NCBI RefSeq assembly: GCF_000373105.1
Contig: NZ_KB890421.1
Span: forward strand, 62,001 to 126,000
DNA length: 64,000 bases
Direction: 5' to 3'
Source of the DNA: Neolewinella persica DSM 23188
GTDB lineage: Bacteria; Bacteroidota; Bacteroidia; Chitinophagales; Saprospiraceae
In this document: one piece after another, positions 1 to 7,985 of the stretch
How the letters are laid out: every line of letters starts with the position of its first letter
Numbering within the stretch: position 1 is the stretch's first letter
The notes under the pieces: model-generated
The model's database searches: none
What the model was told of the DNA's origin: nothing
Seen by the model: the letters and a program-made list of their open reading frames with translations, nothing else
Translations under genes and position numbers: made by a program

Positions 1-23
1 CCAGATCCGATTTATTTGTAGTT

Positions 24-72
24 TGCAACCTGCAACCTGCAACCTGCAACCTGCAACCTGAAACCTGCAACC
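24..72. repeat. TGCAACC tandem repeat (family A)
   Basis: Seven head-to-tail copies of the 7-mer TGCAACC occur, one of them degenerate (TGAAACC), ending four bases before the ATG of the transporter gene. The word is the same CTGCAAC core that bounds the larger arrays at 1531, 48661, 54039 and 58231, but here the palindromic spacers are missing. The repeat fills the presumed 5' leader of the downstream gene. Confidence 0.85.
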
Positions 73-75
73 TGA

Positions 76-1515
76 ATGACCACTCAACGCATCGGACTAA
101 TCCTAGGTCCCCTACTTTTTACCTTGCTGCTGCTCTTCTTCCGGCCTGCCGGCATGGAATTCACTGCGGTAGCCGTTCTGGCCACCACCCTTTGGATGGC
201 GGTATGGTGGACCACCGAGGCAATTCCCATTGCCGTGACTTCCTTGCTGCCTGTCGTCCTTTTCCCCCTGACCGGCGTACTGGCAGCACCCGAAGCTACC
301 GCTCCCTACGGCCATTATATTGTCTTCCTTTTTTTGGGAGGCTTCATGATCGCAATGGCCGTAGAGCGCTGGAACCTGCACCGACGCATCGCCCTGGCCA
401 CCATTAACCTGATCGGCTCCAACCTTCGGATGATCATTCTGGGTGCGATGGTCGCTACCGCCTTCCTGTCGATGTGGATATCGAATACCGCTACTTCCGT
501 CATGATGCTGCCCATCGCTATGGCTATAGCGAAACAATTAGCGGATGATCCAACTACGACCAAGGATGAAAACGCCATTTTCGGCAAAGCCCTCATGCTG
601 GCCATCGCCTATTCCGCTTCCATCGGCGGTATGGCTACTTTGATCGGCACACCGGTCAATGGCGTATTGTTGGGGCAGGTAGAAACGGTCTTTGGCATCG
701 AAATCGGGTTCATGGACTGGTTCAAAATCGGCTTTCCGATCTCCATGGCTTTGTTAGTGATCTGCTGGTGGTACCTGACTCGCGTAGCCTTCAAATTCTC
801 GGCAGAGGCCTTCTCCGGTGGACGTGCGGAGGTACGTCGTCTTCAGAAAGAGCAAGGAAAAATTACCCGCGAAGAAATTAAGGTTTTGGTCATTTTTACT
901 CTTACTGCATTAGCCTGGATATTCCGCCAGTCAGTACTCTCCCCAATACTTCCCGGCATAAACGATACCGTCATCGCTATGGCAGGTGCCACAGCGTTGT
1001 TCCTTGTACCCGGCAGGGAAAAGGGGACCCAATTACTGACCTGGAAGCAGGCCGTGAAGTTGCCCTGGGGAGTAGTTTTGCTGTTAGGGGGAGGTTTTGC
1101 TCTTGCGGAGGGGTTCGATGCCAGTGGACTGAAGGAGTATATTGCCGAGAACCTCAGTGTGCCGGGAACCATCGGCTTGCTGGTAATTACGCTCATGGTA
1201 GTAGCTGCCGTCAATTTCCTGACCGAAATCACCAGTAATGTAGCGACCACATCAATGCTCTTGCCCGTATTAGCAGTAGCTGCCGGCCCACTAGGCGTTA
1301 GCGCCTCTTCCCTGATGGTGCCGGCCACGCTGGCGGCCACATGTGCTTTTATGCTGCCAGTAGCCACGCCACCTAATGCCGTTGTATTCGGCTCTGGCTA
1401 CCTCACCATCCCCGATATGGCCAGGGCAGGTTTTCGTATGAACCTCATCTCAATTATGCTGATCAGCCTGGTTTGCTATTTCTTGCTGCCTTTTTTGTCA
1501 GCTTTTGCTTTTTAA
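76..1515 (+). CDS. DASS/SLC13-family sodium:anion symporter
   Basis: This is a polytopic inner-membrane transporter of the divalent-anion:sodium symporter family, which takes up C4-dicarboxylates, citrate, sulfate or phosphate with sodium. The 479-residue length is usual for bacterial members. The two family signature motifs are visible: SNTAT at 136-140 and SNVAT at 387-391, which in solved homologues form the two hairpin tips that bind sodium and substrate carboxylates. ATPPNA at 430-435 is the conserved motif near the second sodium site. About eleven hydrophobic segments can be counted. The start ATG follows directly after the TGCAACC repeat. The next gene is convergent, so this is probably a single-gene unit. 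The substrate cannot be told from sequence; dicarboxylate is the commonest for bacterial members of this length. Confidence 0.9.
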   Translation: MTTQRIGLILGPLLFTLLLLFFRPAGMEFTAVAVLATTLWMAVWWTTEAIPIAVTSLLPVVLFPLTGVLAAPEATAPYGHYIVFLFLGGFMIAMAVERWNLHRRIALATINLIGSNLRMIILGAMVATAFLSMWISNTATSVMMLPIAMAIAKQLADDPTTTKDENAIFGKALMLAIAYSASIGGMATLIGTPVNGVLLGQVETVFGIEIGFMDWFKIGFPISMALLVICWWYLTRVAFKFSAEAFSGGRAEVRRLQKEQGKITREEIKVLVIFTLTALAWIFRQSVLSPILPGINDTVIAMAGATALFLVPGREKGTQLLTWKQAVKLPWGVVLLLGGGFALAEGFDASGLKEYIAENLSVPGTIGLLVITLMVVAAVNFLTEITSNVATTSMLLPVLAVAAGPLGVSASSLMVPATLAATCAFMLPVATPPNAVVFGSGYLTIPDMARAGFRMNLISIMLISLVCYFLLPFLSAFAF

Positions 1516-1530
1516 GCTGATTTTATTTGC

Positions 1531-1752
1531 GTTGCAGGGCAGTCGCTTCGCGACTTGTTGCAGGGGTCGCTTCGCTCCCGTTGCAGTGCGCCTTCGGCGC
1601 GTTGCAGCTACCGTACCTGGCAGCTAGCTACGCTTGTCTGATATGAAATATGAGGCAAAGGCCTCTTGCAACCCTTTGCAACCGGAGCGAAGTGACCCTG
1701 CAACCCCTGCAACAAGGCGCGAAGCGACCCTGCAACCTGAGCAAAGCGCCCC
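1531..1752. repeat. Composite TTGCAG-hairpin array (family A)
   Basis: An intergenic array between convergent genes. The left half has TTGCAG words at 1532, 1558, 1581 and 1602, spaced 26, 23 and 21 bases apart. The spacers are small palindromes with a TTC centre: AGTCGC-TTC-GCGACT at 1541-1555 is perfect and GCGCC-TTC-GGCGC lies near 1588-1600. The right half (about 1666-1752) carries the same words inverted (CTGCAAC with GGAGCGAAGTGACC-type spacers), so the whole element is an inverted repeat. It shares the central string GCGTTGCAGCTACCG with the array at 54039. The right end touches the stop codon of the next gene. Confidence 0.8.
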
Positions 1753-2795
1753 TACTGCTTATTCAACCCCCAATCATACTCCCGAAATCCAATTGTTGTT
1801 CCTTCAGGAATCTGGGTAGCAGCATACTTATTAAGGTAATCCCGTAAATCGCCGAAATCTTCTGCATACCAGTCGAAAATTTTGGATACGGCGACTGTTT
1901 CACCGATGGTGTTATAGGCGGGATTTCGGATAAAGTTGCGGGCGCGTGACTCCATCAAGCCAGTCAGGTTACTTGGCGTAAAAGCCATGTTTGGGATCGG
2001 CGGGCAGGAGGCTGCCGCACAATTGACGGCAAAGTGGATGTTTGGGTCCTTGTATCGGGGCCGTAGAATGTCGTGTTCGATGTTGTTAAGACTGTAGGTC
2101 TTTTCACCCAGCTTAATCCATTTCACGTCCCAGGGCTTGCCGCCGTGCAGGTCCATAATGCTTTTGACGGGCCAGTTTTTCAAGATCATTTTAATGGTCG
2201 CAGCATTGTAGGCATTGATCCAGTAGGCCATTCCTTCCCGGCGGGTCCAGTCTGTTGTCGGAGCATTTTCTGCCAATTCGGCGAGGTAAGCATCGAGTCT
2301 GCTTTCGTCCTTTTTAAATGCAGCATAATTGACGTTTCCCGCTTTGTTTACGTGTTGCTGCAATAGAGTATTCCAGACGTCATGTGTGGGGACTTCAGGT
2401 TTATCGGGTATTGGCGCAGATGCCGTTTGTACAACTGGTTCACTGGAGGCTGGAGTTTTCGGATTAACTACCGGGGCTTCCGTTCGGGTAGCATCGGACG
2501 CTGGTTTACTTGGCGGGGCAGGTGAAACTTTAGGTTTTGAGGTAGGCGTCGGGTCCAATACCTCGGGCTCAGGCAGTTTCTTGTCCTGTATATGTTCAGG
2601 AGAGGCCTCGGCAGTTGCTTTTATTACATCCTTTTCCATCTCGTGTTCTTCAAGAATATCGAGCGCCGGTTCTGAACTGACGGCCTCCGGACTTTCGGAG
2701 GCAGAAGTAACCGTGTCTGCCGTCGGGCCTCCACAGGAGAAGAGCAGGGTGGCTAATAGTAAGGCATTTAGGGTGTAAGTCAGCATCTTAGTCAT
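1752..2795 (-). CDS. DUF547 domain lipoprotein
   Basis: A secreted lipoprotein of 347 residues. The N-terminus is a type II signal peptide with lipobox LLFSC and the lipidated cysteine at 21. A Pro/Thr/Glu-rich linker of about 120 residues follows, and then the DUF547 domain from about 140 to the end. The conserved DUF547 features are present: a W-x-N-A-Y-N motif (WINAYN) and a histidine and cysteine in IHFAVNCAAASCPP, reminiscent of a papain-like or transglutaminase-like active site. The family's function is not established. The long acidic linker suggests display on the outer membrane or in the periplasm. It is convergent with the transporter gene and separated from it by the repeat array. 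Family assignment is firm; the biochemical role is unknown. Confidence 0.85.
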   Translation of the reverse strand: MTKMLTYTLNALLLATLLFSCGGPTADTVTSASESPEAVSSEPALDILEEHEMEKDVIKATAEASPEHIQDKKLPEPEVLDPTPTSKPKVSPAPPSKPASDATRTEAPVVNPKTPASSEPVVQTASAPIPDKPEVPTHDVWNTLLQQHVNKAGNVNYAAFKKDESRLDAYLAELAENAPTTDWTRREGMAYWINAYNAATIKMILKNWPVKSIMDLHGGKPWDVKWIKLGEKTYSLNNIEHDILRPRYKDPNIHFAVNCAAASCPPIPNMAFTPSNLTGLMESRARNFIRNPAYNTIGETVAVSKIFDWYAEDFGDLRDYLNKYAATQIPEGTTIGFREYDWGLNKQ

Positions 2796-2924
2796 GTGTC
2801 TTGGTTTGGGAGATTCAGTTATATAACGCGAAGGAGTGATGAATATGTTTGAAACGATTCGTGTTCAAGTCGGATACCGTCAAAATCATTTCTGCAAATT
2901 TCTGCAACTCTTTCCGGCAAAATG

Positions 2925-2956
2925 CTTGTTCTTAATGTTCTTGCTGCATATCTTTG
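2925..2956 (+). promoter_or_regulatory. Bacteroidota promoter of tRNA-Ser
   Basis: The -33 element CTTG (2925-2928) is separated by 20 bases from a perfect -7 element TATCTTTG (2949-2956). This matches the Bacteroidota sigma-A consensus TTTG-N19-21-TAnnTTTG. Transcription would begin near 2963, about five bases before the mature tRNA. Confidence 0.75.
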
Positions 2957-2967
2957 CGGCCGCTAAC

Positions 2968-3055
2968 GGAGGAATGGCAGAGCGGTTTAATGCACCGGTC
3001 TTGAAAACCGACGTACTGAAAGGTACCGGGGGTTCGAATCCCTCTTCCTCCGCCA
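2968..3055 (+). tRNA. tRNA-Ser (anticodon UGA)
   Basis: A complete 88-nt tRNA with the 3' CCA encoded. Acceptor stem GGAGGAA (2968-2974) pairs with TTCCTCC (3045-3051), followed by discriminator G and CCA. The T-loop GGTTCGAATCC is present. The long variable arm (ACGTACTGAAAGGTACC) is the class II feature expected for serine. The anticodon loop CTTGAAA places anticodon TGA at 3002-3004, which reads UCA. The first anticodon-stem pair (2995/3011) is a C-A mismatch. Confidence 0.97.
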
Positions 3056-3070
3056 AACCATTAATTTGGG

Positions 3071-3099
3071 AAAGCCCGGCCATTTATGGCTGGGCTTTT
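3071..3099 (+). terminator. Rho-independent terminator after tRNA-Ser
   Basis: An AAAGCCCGGCC / GGCTGGGCTTT hairpin with loop ATTTAT, followed by a short T run, 16 bases after the tRNA CCA. Confidence 0.8.
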
Positions 3100-3258
3100 G
3101 CATTTTAGGGTTCCTCTATTGAAGCCCTTTAAAAGTCCCTTCTGGTTTATTCGAGCCTGTATAGCGACAGGCCAACTAACCGAAAGGAGTCGTCCCGATC
3201 GCACTTTAGATAGAAGTAACCTGTCCCGGGATAGCTTCGATTGAACCTGACCTGGGGC

Positions 3259-3292
3259 AAAAAAAACAGCGGCTCCTAAGAAGGAGCCGCTG
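3259..3292 (-). terminator. Strong rho-independent terminator
   Basis: A perfect 11-bp stem CAGCGGCTCCT (3267-3277) / AGGAGCCGCTG (3282-3292) with loop AAGA, flanked by A8 on both sides. On the minus strand the hairpin is followed by eight T residues. Confidence 0.85.
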
Positions 3293-3406
3293 AAAAAAAA
3301 CTTAAAGTCGATCATGCCGATGGGAAGAACCGGGAAGATTTGAGCAATGCTTAAAAGCCGACTTGGTCTGACTTTTCAATTACTCAGGTAGTCTCTTACC
3401 CGATTG
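3259..3406 (-). ncRNA. Candidate small RNA, about 148 nt
   Basis: A stand-alone transcription unit is predicted on the minus strand. It has a full-consensus Bacteroidota promoter (3413-3444) and, about 115 nt after the predicted start, a strong terminator (3267-3292 with a T run to 3259). No convincing ORF lies between them and no co-directional gene follows within the next few hundred bases, so it is not obviously a leader. I could not match it to 6S RNA, SRP RNA, tmRNA or a known riboswitch by eye. It could instead be a decaying gene remnant. The existence of the transcript is inferred from the promoter and terminator pair only. Confidence 0.5.
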
Positions 3407-3412
3407 ATAATA

Positions 3413-3444
3413 CAAATATAGGGAGCGAAAATTCGCCTGGCAAA
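3413..3444 (-). promoter_or_regulatory. Bacteroidota promoter for candidate sRNA
   Basis: On the minus strand, TTTG (complement of 3441-3444), a 20-base spacer and TATATTTG (complement of 3413-3420) match the sigma-A consensus exactly. Predicted start is near 3406. Confidence 0.7.
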
Positions 3445-3673
3445 TGCTACATTCAAGCATCTTTGTAAGCTTTAAGCAGATGCGCATGAAATATTTTGCA
3501 CGACTAATTCAGTACAAAAGCAAACAAAAATATTACTATGTTTCTATAAATCTTATAAGATAGGGCTAATAGAAATTTTATTTGGTATGATGAACTCGTG
3601 TAAGTGTTGGTATTTGTTATGCCCAACGCTGTTTCGAAGCTTAATTTAATAGCTGCGTCCGGATATTTAACGT
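3445..3673. other. AT-rich intergenic stretch
   Basis: The stretch between the sRNA promoter and the end of pbpC is AT-rich. I see no ORF with coding character and no clear terminator or repeat in it. Confidence 0.5.
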
Positions 3674-6073
3674 TTACTTTACTTCAAATCGCCGTTCGAG
3701 CCGGTTTCCACTGTCGTCAACCACAGTGAGCAAGTGTTTTCCTACCGGAACCTCAATTGAGATGGTGTGAAATTCTTGTGTCTGGCCAATGAACTCATCA
3801 TTAAGGTGCCAAAAAACCCTTGAAGAAGTGTTCCGATGCGCCAGTTCGAAAAAGAAGGGCTCTGTTTTTCCTTCCCAATTCTTCGAGGCACTGAGCACAC
3901 CTTTTCTATACGGATAGATCAATTGCATTGGCTGATCAGCTGCAATGCCAGCTGCTTCTAAACAGTCTGGATGGAAGGGTGGGGGACTTACGTACTCCGG
4001 ATGTCGTCGACCGTAATAGTAGGCTTGCCTGGCGGGTAGCTCGAACCATCCGTTGACGATGGGCTGTTCATCGGTACAGTTTTGCCTGATCTGCCATTTT
4101 TGATCGGCGGTGGTGAATATCCGCCGATGGAAGGGACATTGCCTTCCACGCTCCGCTTTAGCCGGCAGCCATTCCCTGCTTTCAGGGCATTCCGGCCCGG
4201 CGAGCATCCCGCTGATATCACAGGTACTGGTTTCTATCATGTCGTCAAATGGCTGCTCAAACCATAGCGGCGCCTCCGGCGCCCGGCCTTCTAAGGTCCG
4301 GAAAATCCGAAACAGCAGCGGAGCTGCTGCTCGTACGCCGACGAGCCCGGCCCGACCCTCCCCGTCTGCGTTTCCGGTCCATACGCTAACTACGTAAGCC
4401 GGCGTACAGCCCACCGCCCAGGCGTCTCTGAACCCAAAGCTGGTTCCGGTCTTCCAGGCAATACGCCGGTGTGAGCTGAACCGGTGAGCGACGCCGGTTT
4501 CGTCTGGCCTGGAAAGGGCAGTAAGTGCGTTCAGGGTCAGGTACCCGGCGCCGGCACCGATGGGGCCGGAAGCCCGTTGAATATTCATCAGCGGCGGTCG
4601 GTCTGGGGTGTCGGCCAGGAGTAAAGGCGCATCGAAGTCTGCTGCCGAATACTGCCCCTGCCGTTCATAAAAATACCGCTGTTGACGGGCCATGCCAAGA
4701 AACCAACCGTTGATTTCCTCCATGGTAATTTCCCCTCCGCCGAGGATGAGGGACAGGCCATAATGGTTAGGAGAGTTGGTCAGCTGCCGAAAGCCATAGT
4801 TTTTCAAAGCAGCATGAAATGGCGGCACACCATAATCCCGCAGTAAATAGACGAAAGGGATGTTCAAAGAACGGGCCAGAGCTTCTTTAGCGGGCACGGC
4901 TCCGTCATGGTCACGATAAAAGTTAGCGGGTTGAAAACTGTTGAAGTTTGTGGGGATGTCTGCCAGCAATTGTCGGGGAGCAAGGGTTCCATTTTCCAGT
5001 GCCAGCGCAAACAGCATGGGCTTCAATAAGCTGCCGGGGCTTCTCGCAGCAGTAATCAGGTCAACATCAGGCGCGAACGCAGGTGCAAGGTCAGGTGCAT
5101 TACCAACGTAGGCGACCACTTTACCAGAGGCGACCTCCGTCACCATGGCGGCCACATTGTGTATCTGATTACCGGAAAGCAGGCCTTGGTGCCGACGGAC
5201 CAATTCGGTAACTTCCATTTGCAATCCCGCTTCGAGGCTGCTACGGAAGCGTCCTGAAGGCGCGCCCTTGCGCAATCTCTCCAGGAGGTGATCTCCCCGC
5301 CTTGGAAGGGGGTGAGGAGCATCGGGAAGCGGCTCCAACTTGGAGAGCATCGCTTCTTCGTGGGAGAGGTGACCTGCTTTAACTAGATCGTCCAACAGCG
5401 CATCCCGTTTGGTGCGCAGCGCGCTGCGCGCGCGCCCTGGGTGGATCAGGGCCGGGCTATTGGGCAATACGGCCAGCGTTGCTGCTTCTGCCCAGGACAG
5501 CTCGGCGGGAGAACGAGCGTAGTAGCGCCGGGCAGCGGCTTCCACGCCAACTACATTGCCACCAAACGGTGCGTTGGCCAGCCAGAAACGGAGGATTTCC
5601 TCCTTTGAATACCTTAATTCGAGCCTGGTGGCCCAGGCTGCTTCCAACATTTTTTGCACCAGCGTTCGCGCCTTATTGCCCCGGGCCATACGCGCCACCT
5701 GCATCGTGATCGTAGAACCTCCGGAAACGATCTCTCCCGCCTGCCAATTATCCCGAATCGCTCTGGTGACACCTTTTATACTGATGCCCCAGTGCTGCCG
5801 GAAGGTCCGGTCCTCGTAGTTGACTACGGCAAGTTTCAACTTAGCAGAAATACTGTCTGCGGCCTGCATGCGCCACTGCCCGTCTGCCGCAATACGCGCA
5901 CTTAGCAATTCACCCTCAGCACTAAGTAGCTCCGTGGCCAGCGGATCGTTGAACAGTGGGCGGGGCAGGCAGAAAAGCCACCAGGTAAATGCAAGTAGAC
6001 TCAGAGTCAGCACCAGGGAACGCTTAGGGTTACCCCTTACATAATCCCTTAACCGACGCTTCCAGGTACTCAT
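3674..6073 (-). CDS. pbpC: Penicillin-binding protein 1C (bifunctional)
   Basis: A bifunctional peptidoglycan glycosyltransferase/transpeptidase of 799 residues anchored by one N-terminal membrane helix (about 18-36). The GT51 domain shows the catalytic Glu87 in YEDRTF, GGSTITMQ at 118-125, and the ANAPFGGNVVGVEAA region. The transpeptidase domain shows SxxK as SLLK (348-351), SLN (402-404) and KTGTS (541-545). The last roughly 100 residues form the beta-rich C-terminal domain typical of PBP1C, which separates it from PBP1A. The usual alpha-2-macroglobulin partner gene is not next to it. Upstream, on the same strand and almost touching, are a small membrane gene and a LOG-family gene, suggesting one transcript. 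A family B repeat lies inside the coding sequence at 5068-5090. Confidence 0.95.
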   Translation of the reverse strand: MSTWKRRLRDYVRGNPKRSLVLTLSLLAFTWWLFCLPRPLFNDPLATELLSAEGELLSARIAADGQWRMQAADSISAKLKLAVVNYEDRTFRQHWGISIKGVTRAIRDNWQAGEIVSGGSTITMQVARMARGNKARTLVQKMLEAAWATRLELRYSKEEILRFWLANAPFGGNVVGVEAAARRYYARSPAELSWAEAATLAVLPNSPALIHPGRARSALRTKRDALLDDLVKAGHLSHEEAMLSKLEPLPDAPHPLPRRGDHLLERLRKGAPSGRFRSSLEAGLQMEVTELVRRHQGLLSGNQIHNVAAMVTEVASGKVVAYVGNAPDLAPAFAPDVDLITAARSPGSLLKPMLFALALENGTLAPRQLLADIPTNFNSFQPANFYRDHDGAVPAKEALARSLNIPFVYLLRDYGVPPFHAALKNYGFRQLTNSPNHYGLSLILGGGEITMEEINGWFLGMARQQRYFYERQGQYSAADFDAPLLLADTPDRPPLMNIQRASGPIGAGAGYLTLNALTALSRPDETGVAHRFSSHRRIAWKTGTSFGFRDAWAVGCTPAYVVSVWTGNADGEGRAGLVGVRAAAPLLFRIFRTLEGRAPEAPLWFEQPFDDMIETSTCDISGMLAGPECPESREWLPAKAERGRQCPFHRRIFTTADQKWQIRQNCTDEQPIVNGWFELPARQAYYYGRRHPEYVSPPPFHPDCLEAAGIAADQPMQLIYPYRKGVLSASKNWEGKTEPFFFELAHRNTSSRVFWHLNDEFIGQTQEFHTISIEVPVGKHLLTVVDDSGNRLERRFEVK
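5068..5090. repeat. Family B repeat inside pbpC
   Basis: A copy of the dispersed element (ATCAGGCGCGAACGCAGGTG and following bases) lies within the coding region. Read in the gene's frame it encodes LAPAFAPD, in the loop just before the SPGSLLK active-site motif. It belongs to the ATCAGG-flanked subtype, with the copies at 11431, 20041 and 44483. Confidence 0.7.
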
Positions 6074-6076
6074 TAT

Positions 6077-6304
6077 TCAATGAAATGATCCTCCATGGCA
6101 CGTGTTTGCAAGCCTTTCCAGGCAGCTCGTGCCCGAGGCTGTAAAAACCAAATGCCAATTAAGTCCTTCGATAGGAGGGCCTTCTCCTGTTCGTAAGTTG
6201 TGATAGAAATCACGCGCAACTTCGATGATGATCAATAAGAAGAACGGTATCACAACCACAGTGACAATTAATTTCCATGCCTTGATTGTAAGTAACCGTT
6301 TCAT
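6077..6304 (-). CDS. Small single-pass membrane protein
   Basis: A 75-residue protein I do not recognise. Residues 11-29 form a strongly hydrophobic helix preceded by lysines, so the N-terminus is probably cytoplasmic. The remaining 45 residues are polar with two cysteines near the end. The gene sits exactly in the gap between the LOG-family gene (5 bases upstream) and pbpC (3 bases downstream), all on the same strand. That tight packing is the main reason to believe it is real. If so, it may be a small partner of the cell-wall synthase. Confidence 0.5.
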   Translation of the reverse strand: MKRLLTIKAWKLIVTVVVIPFFLLIIIEVARDFYHNLRTGEGPPIEGLNWHLVFTASGTSCLERLANTCHGGSFH

Positions 6305-6309
6305 CTTTT

Positions 6310-7029
6310 CTACAGCTTATAATTCGGCTCCAGGGTATGCCCCTGCACATCATAGAATTCCCGGATGATCTGGAGGACTTCGTCTGCAGAATCAACGACC
6401 GGGATAAGGTCCATATCGTCCATGGCGATGGTTTTTTCTTTTTCGGCCATCGTTTCGCGAATCCAGTCGATCATTCCAGCCCAGTATTCTTTACCGATCA
6501 GGACGACGGGTACCTTGGTGATCTTTCGGGTTTGGATAAGGGTGAGTACTTCGAATAATTCGTCCATAGTTCCAAATCCGCCAGGACAGCAGATGAAGGC
6601 CTGGGCGTATTTGACGAACATTACCTTCCGGACGAAAAAGTAGCGGAAGTCAATGTCTTTGTCTGCATCTACGTAAGGATTGCTGCTGGTCTCAAACGGA
6701 AGGTCGATGTTGAGGCCAATGCTGGCCCCTTTAGACAGGTGGGCGCCGCGGTTGCCAGCCTCCATAATGCCGGGGCCACCGCCCGTGATGACACCGTAGC
6801 CTTCTTCCACAAGCCGTTGACCAATCTCCGTAGCCAGCTTATAATACTTGTGGTCTGGCTTGGTCCTGGCAGATCCGAAGATCGAGACACAGGGGCCTAC
6901 CCGATTCATTACTTCGTAGCCTTCCACGAATTCGCTGATGACTTTAAACATGGTCCAGCTGTCTTCACCTCGGACATTGCCATGCCAACTGCGTGGAGAG
7001 GCGGAAGAGAACTTTGAGGATTTACTCAT
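6310..7029 (-). CDS. LOG-family nucleoside monophosphate phosphoribohydrolase
   Basis: A 239-residue Rossmann-fold protein of the LOG (TIGR00730) family. These enzymes remove the base from nucleoside 5'-monophosphates: cytokinin riboside phosphates in plants and actinobacteria, and AMP or pyrimidine ribotides in others. The nucleotide-binding loop GGGPGIMEA (83-91), the conserved Arg-Lys pair (134-135) and the signature PGGFGTMDE (149-157) with its catalytic glutamate are intact. An extra 25 residues precede the fold. It is probably the first gene of a unit with the small membrane gene and pbpC, with a -7 element at 7057-7064. The physiological substrate cannot be assigned. Confidence 0.9.
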   Translation of the reverse strand: MSKSSKFSSASPRSWHGNVRGEDSWTMFKVISEFVEGYEVMNRVGPCVSIFGSARTKPDHKYYKLATEIGQRLVEEGYGVITGGGPGIMEAGNRGAHLSKGASIGLNIDLPFETSSNPYVDADKDIDFRYFFVRKVMFVKYAQAFICCPGGFGTMDELFEVLTLIQTRKITKVPVVLIGKEYWAGMIDWIRETMAEKEKTIAMDDMDLIPVVDSADEVLQIIREFYDVQGHTLEPNYKL

Positions 7030-7056
7030 ACAAGGGGTTATTTTTTAAGGGGGCGA

Positions 7057-7064
7057 CAAAGATA
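7057..7064 (-). promoter_or_regulatory. -7 element upstream of LOG-family gene
   Basis: TATCTTTG on the minus strand, 27 bases before the start codon, matches TAnnTTTG. The -33 element is not at the ideal distance (a TTTG lies 15 bases upstream), so only the -7 match is firm. Confidence 0.4.
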
Positions 7065-7222
7065 ATTGAAGAAATCGGACAAAAAGACGAATGCCAGGCA
7101 ACGGTTAGTGTCTTTACATCGTTCTTTCGAGCGAATATTCGCTGGTAATTTTAGCTGGCGTCTTTTTTTAGTGACTTACCCCCTCAGCCCTCGTCAAACC
7201 GAGCCCACAACAAAAAACCAAA

Positions 7223-7468
7223 ATGACTGCAATTCAAGTTCCCGTTACCCGTTCTGCTAACCTGATGCATAACCTCAGCACTGAATTAAAAGTGCCAGGT
7301 CACAGGTTGCATTCTTTTATGCGACTCAAGGATGATTTTTTCCTTGACCCAATGGATATCGACCTGTTGGTCGCCAGTCTGGAAACTAAGCTGGAATACT
7401 ACCTCACAGAAGAAGAAGCCGCTCAGATTGAGACGGTCGGTGATCTTCAGACCTTTTTCCTGCGCTAG
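7223..7468 (+). CDS. Acyl-carrier-protein-like protein without attachment serine
   Basis: An 81-residue protein with the outline of an acyl carrier protein: residues 36-55 (LKDDFFLDPMDIDLLVASLE) align with the helix II region, and TVGDLQTFF near the end matches the helix IV consensus TVGDhhxYh. The serine that carries phosphopantetheine in the DSL motif is replaced: here the sequence is D42-P43-M44-D45. It therefore cannot be modified in the usual way. It may be a structural or regulatory paralogue, or bind a partner of the fatty-acid machinery. The gene stands alone, convergent with a small lipoprotein gene. A 14-bp palindrome AGCGAATATTCGCT lies 80 bases upstream at 7130-7143. Confidence 0.7.
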   Translation: MTAIQVPVTRSANLMHNLSTELKVPGHRLHSFMRLKDDFFLDPMDIDLLVASLETKLEYYLTEEEAAQIETVGDLQTFFLR

Positions 7469-7494
7469 GTCGCAGAATTCAGGGTTCAGTACTC

Positions 7495-7556
7495 AGAATT
7501 CAGTATTTAGATTTCAGTACGGAGGGTCCAGCACTGAAATCTAAATACTGAATTCT
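7495..7556. terminator. Perfect 24-bp inverted repeat between convergent genes
   Basis: Arms 7495-7518 and 7533-7556 are perfectly complementary over 24 bp with a 14-base loop. The right arm includes two bases of the stop codon of the minus-strand lipoprotein. A related half-copy (GAATTCAGGGTTCAGTACTC) lies just before at 7475. It could act as a bidirectional terminator, though there is no clean U-tract. Confidence 0.6.
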
Positions 7557-7917
7557 ACTCCGCCTTTTTCATTTTAAAATCGAACTGGAACCCCTGGTAC
7601 CTGCTACGTAAGTGCATGGTAGTATCGGTTAGTTCCTGGATGTTATAAGTCAGGGGTAATTTTACCCCTTCGGTTACAATCTCTTGATCGGCCCAGACGT
7701 AGGTTCCCTCGGTTTCATTACCAAGGAGGTTTGTTTTAAGCTTGCCGTCGACCATGAAGTCGAAATGCAGGCCGTCCAGCATCTCGGTCTCGGTGTTATT
7801 TCTAAGCGCCTGGACGAGTTCCCAGTGGCCTTCTACTGTTGCAGCATGCTGGCCCTGGTCATCAAAGCAGGAGGTAAGAAAAATGGTTGTAAATGTGAGG
7901 GCAACGAATAGTCTCAT
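7555..7917 (-). CDS. Small lipoprotein, lipocalin-like
   Basis: A 120-residue lipoprotein with a type II signal peptide ending in the lipobox FLTSC (Cys17). The mature part begins with EGHWELVQ and alternates polar and hydrophobic residues through EGTYVW and FDFKMKK. This is the pattern of the small lipocalin-like or DUF4488-type beta-barrel domains common in Bacteroidota. I cannot name the family with certainty. It is probably anchored in the outer membrane facing the periplasm. It is convergent with the ACP-like gene across a perfect inverted repeat and is a single-gene unit. Confidence 0.75.
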   Translation of the reverse strand: MRLFVALTFTTIFLTSCFDDQGQHAATVEGHWELVQALRNNTETEMLDGLHFDFMVDGKLKTNLLGNETEGTYVWADQEIVTEGVKLPLTYNIQELTDTTMHLRSRYQGFQFDFKMKKAE

Positions 7918-7985
7918 GTACTAGGTTTGGGCTTGGGGAGTTTGATCCGGGTAGAAAGGTAATGACTTACAACTGGATTAATGGA

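Noticed and set aside
24-72. TGCAACC tandem as a CRISPR array or phase-variable tract
   Set aside because: The unit is 7 bases without spacers, and there are no cas genes. It belongs with the family A words seen elsewhere. Phase variation remains untested because it lies outside the reading frame.
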